Shown piece after piece: positions 12,172 to 13,921 of a stretch of DNA of 13,921 bases; the first letter of the stretch is position 1, and every line of letters starts with the position of its first letter. Made by a program: the position numbers and the translations under genes. This DNA comes from Dehalococcoidia bacterium (lineage in GTDB: Bacteria; Chloroflexota; Dehalococcoidia; UBA3495), in NCBI GenBank assembly GCA_002730485.1, contig PCAH01000159.1:1-13921 (forward strand), in the 5' to 3' direction. The notes below the pieces were generated by a model. The model saw nothing but the letters and a program-made list of their open reading frames with translations. It made no database searches and was not told the origin of the DNA.

Positions 12172-13921
12172 CTAGGCGATCCATTGGACGGCCAATTTGC
12201 CGGCGGTGGTCAGGCTGCTCGGCTGCATGGTGCACGGCGGTATAGACCGCAGGAACGAAGACCCGTAGTTCTTCGCTGTGATGCGGTTGTCCATGATTAC
12301 GATGGTTCCCCGGTCTTCTTTGTTGCGGATAAGGCGGCCAAAACCTTGTCTGAAGCGCAACACAGCCTGGGGAACCGAGAACTGGCTGAACGGTTCGTCA
12401 TATTGGTCGGAACGTGCCCGTACCACTGGATCAGTGGGTACCTGGAAGGGCAAACGGGCGAGTACCAGGGCTTTGAGCAATCCAGGGGGCATGTCCACTC
12501 CCTCCCAGAAACTCGCTGTCCCCAGCAGGACACTTTCGGGCTCCTCGGCAAACCTGGTCATCAACTGCTGGGCTGAACCGTCGATACTCTGGGCCAGCAC
12601 CTGGACACCCTCACCCATGAGGGGAGCGCGGAGGCGCTGGGCCACTGCTCGCAGGGACGAATATGACGTGAAGAGGGCCATCGTCCGGCCCTTCATTCCA
12701 GTACCAAGGTCCGTCAGAACTTTGACCATGGCGTCGATATACCGGTCCGAGTTCGGCGCAGGCATGTCCTCAGGAATCAGGAGCAGCGCCGCTTTCTGAT
12801 AGTCGAAGGGTGACCCGACCAACAATTCCTCGCTGTCGACGTCCACGCCGACCCTGCTCTTGAAATATTTGAAATTACCCTCGGTGCTCAGCGTCGCACT
12901 GGTCAGGACCACACTGTCTTTGTGCTGGAACAGATCGGCGGCCAACGTGCTGCTGATATCTAGGGGAGCTGAATTTATAGAAACAGTCGCCCGGCCGCGC
13001 ACCTGATCGTTGCTGATCCAGTGGATGTCCTCCTCGACCGGGTTGCCCAGGATTGAGTTGAAGTTCGCCCGCAGGGTCTCGACATCGTCCATCAGGTTGG
13101 AGGTTTCCATGATCAGGGCTGGTTGATCTGTTGCCGCTGGGAGCTTGGTTGAATCCAAGAACCGGTGCAATTTGCCGACACTCTGGGCCGTCTGCTGCAG
13201 TCCCACGTCCAGGTTTTCCCAGGCCAGATGCAGCTCATCCCAACTCTGGCTGTTGCGTATGTTCTTGGTGATCAACATCTGGGAACCGTTGTCCTGAGAA
13301 TCGCGCTGGTTGGCCTGGAACCGCTCGATCTCAGACCAAAGCCTGGCCCAAGTCTGCTTTATCTTGGTCGATTCCACTTCAACTCCGGACACAACGGTTT
13401 CAGCGTCATCCCGTACCGCAGGAGCCAGCCCCTCAGCGGCTATGGCCTGCCTTATCTGGGTGTTTAGCCTGACCTGGGGCTCCCAGACCTCATCTAGCTT
13501 GTCTTGGGAAACGCTGAATCCCAACTGTCTGGTGGCCTCGTCTTCCAGGTTGTGGGCCTCATCGATCACAAGGTGTTGGTACTCGGGAATCAGGCCGCCG
13601 CCAAGGGCCAGATCGGAGAGCAGCAAAGCGTGGTTGACCACCACTATGTGGGCCTGTTCCGCCCGTTCTCGGGCAGCCCGTAGGAAACAGGGTGAACCAT
13701 CTCGCAACCCGGGGCAGAATCCCTTTTCGCCAGCGGAGATATGACCCCAGGAATTGAAGTCCCGTCCGGAAAGATTTATCTCGGCCCGGTCACCGCTCAC
13801 CGTCTCCTGCATCCAGACCGAAGTCTTGGACAGGAGGCGAGCGTCATCAATGGTCGGGGATTTGTTGCGTGCCAGGTGGTTCCAGCGTCTCAGGCACAGG
13901 TAGTTGGCCCTGCCCTTCAGT
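12172..13921 (-). CDS. dinG: DinG/XPD-family superfamily 2 DNA helicase, N-terminus cut by the window edge
   Basis: The frame is open to the right edge, so the visible 582 residues lack the N-terminal Walker A region. It opens with LKGRANYLCLRRW, the typical segment after motif Ia carrying the first Fe-S cysteine (residue 9 of the visible part). CPGLRDGSPCFLRAARERA follows with C69 and C78, then VVVNHALLL. The DEAH box is at 120-123 of the visible part. Motif III-like TSATLS, then GTASFWEGVDMPPG, and motif VI QGFGRLIR at about 525-532 complete the helicase core. Known relatives are 5'-3' helicases acting in DNA repair and on R-loops. Three of the four usual cluster cysteines are visible, and Asp74 stands where the third would be expected. 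It precedes the glycosylase gene by 42 bases. Family call is firm. Confidence 0.92.
   Translation of the reverse strand, partial: LKGRANYLCLRRWNHLARNKSPTIDDARLLSKTSVWMQETVSGDRAEINLSGRDFNSWGHISAGEKGFCPGLRDGSPCFLRAARERAEQAHIVVVNHALLLSDLALGGGLIPEYQHLVIDEAHNLEDEATRQLGFSVSQDKLDEVWEPQVRLNTQIRQAIAAEGLAPAVRDDAETVVSGVEVESTKIKQTWARLWSEIERFQANQRDSQDNGSQMLITKNIRNSQSWDELHLAWENLDVGLQQTAQSVGKLHRFLDSTKLPAATDQPALIMETSNLMDDVETLRANFNSILGNPVEEDIHWISNDQVRGRATVSINSAPLDISSTLAADLFQHKDSVVLTSATLSTEGNFKYFKSRVGVDVDSEELLVGSPFDYQKAALLLIPEDMPAPNSDRYIDAMVKVLTDLGTGMKGRTMALFTSYSSLRAVAQRLRAPLMGEGVQVLAQSIDGSAQQLMTRFAEEPESVLLGTASFWEGVDMPPGLLKALVLARLPFQVPTDPVVRARSDQYDEPFSQFSVPQAVLRFRQGFGRLIRNKEDRGTIVIMDNRITAKNYGSSFLRSIPPCTMQPSSLTTAGKLAVQWIA

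Overview
The window looks like a chromosomal piece of an uncultured Chloroflexota bacterium, probably of the Dehalococcoidia/SAR202 type. This is inferred from the paired Agl23-like and Chlor_Arch_YYY (DUF2298) membrane proteins, which are known mainly from Chloroflexi and Archaea, and from the overall flavour of the housekeeping proteins and a moderately GC-rich composition. No species can be named. I see no rRNA, tRNA, insertion sequence, CRISPR array or phage gene.

Minus-strand block, 1-8338. It is read right to left from a consensus-like promoter at 8450-8478. The order is a DsbA-like thioredoxin-fold protein with an in-frame TGA at its active site (7706-8338), RNase III (rnc), the SRP receptor FtsY, a DUF2298/Chlor_Arch_YYY membrane protein, an Agl23-like GT-C membrane protein, and an AglD/UPF0104-type flippase-like membrane protein that runs off the left edge. 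The first two genes overlap. The DUF2298 and Agl23 genes share an ATGA stop/start. The last three genes look like a membrane lipid-linked sugar or protein-glycosylation module.

Divergent control region, 8339-8624. It holds the minus-strand promoter, an extended -10 promoter for the plus strand, and a strong Shine-Dalgarno site at each end.

Plus-strand block, 8625-11267. It holds a CCA-adding/poly(A) polymerase-like nucleotidyltransferase whose Shine-Dalgarno site faces an ACG codon rather than a normal start, a small Cys/His-rich zinc-finger protein, and a zinc-type MDR alcohol dehydrogenase.

Minus-strand block, 11278-13921. It holds an OGG1-type 8-oxoguanine DNA glycosylase preceded by a DinG/XPD-like helicase that is cut by the right edge. 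Together they form a small DNA-repair pair that converges on the dehydrogenase with only 10 bases between the stop codons.

The main discovery candidate is the DsbA-like gene. A strong ribosome binding site and ATG lead into 13 sensible codons. A TGA then sits exactly where the catalytic cysteine of the thioredoxin-fold motif belongs. The same frame continues for 196 more codons that contain no cysteine at all, and a hairpin fitting the bacterial SECIS pattern lies just downstream. It is probably a selenoprotein.
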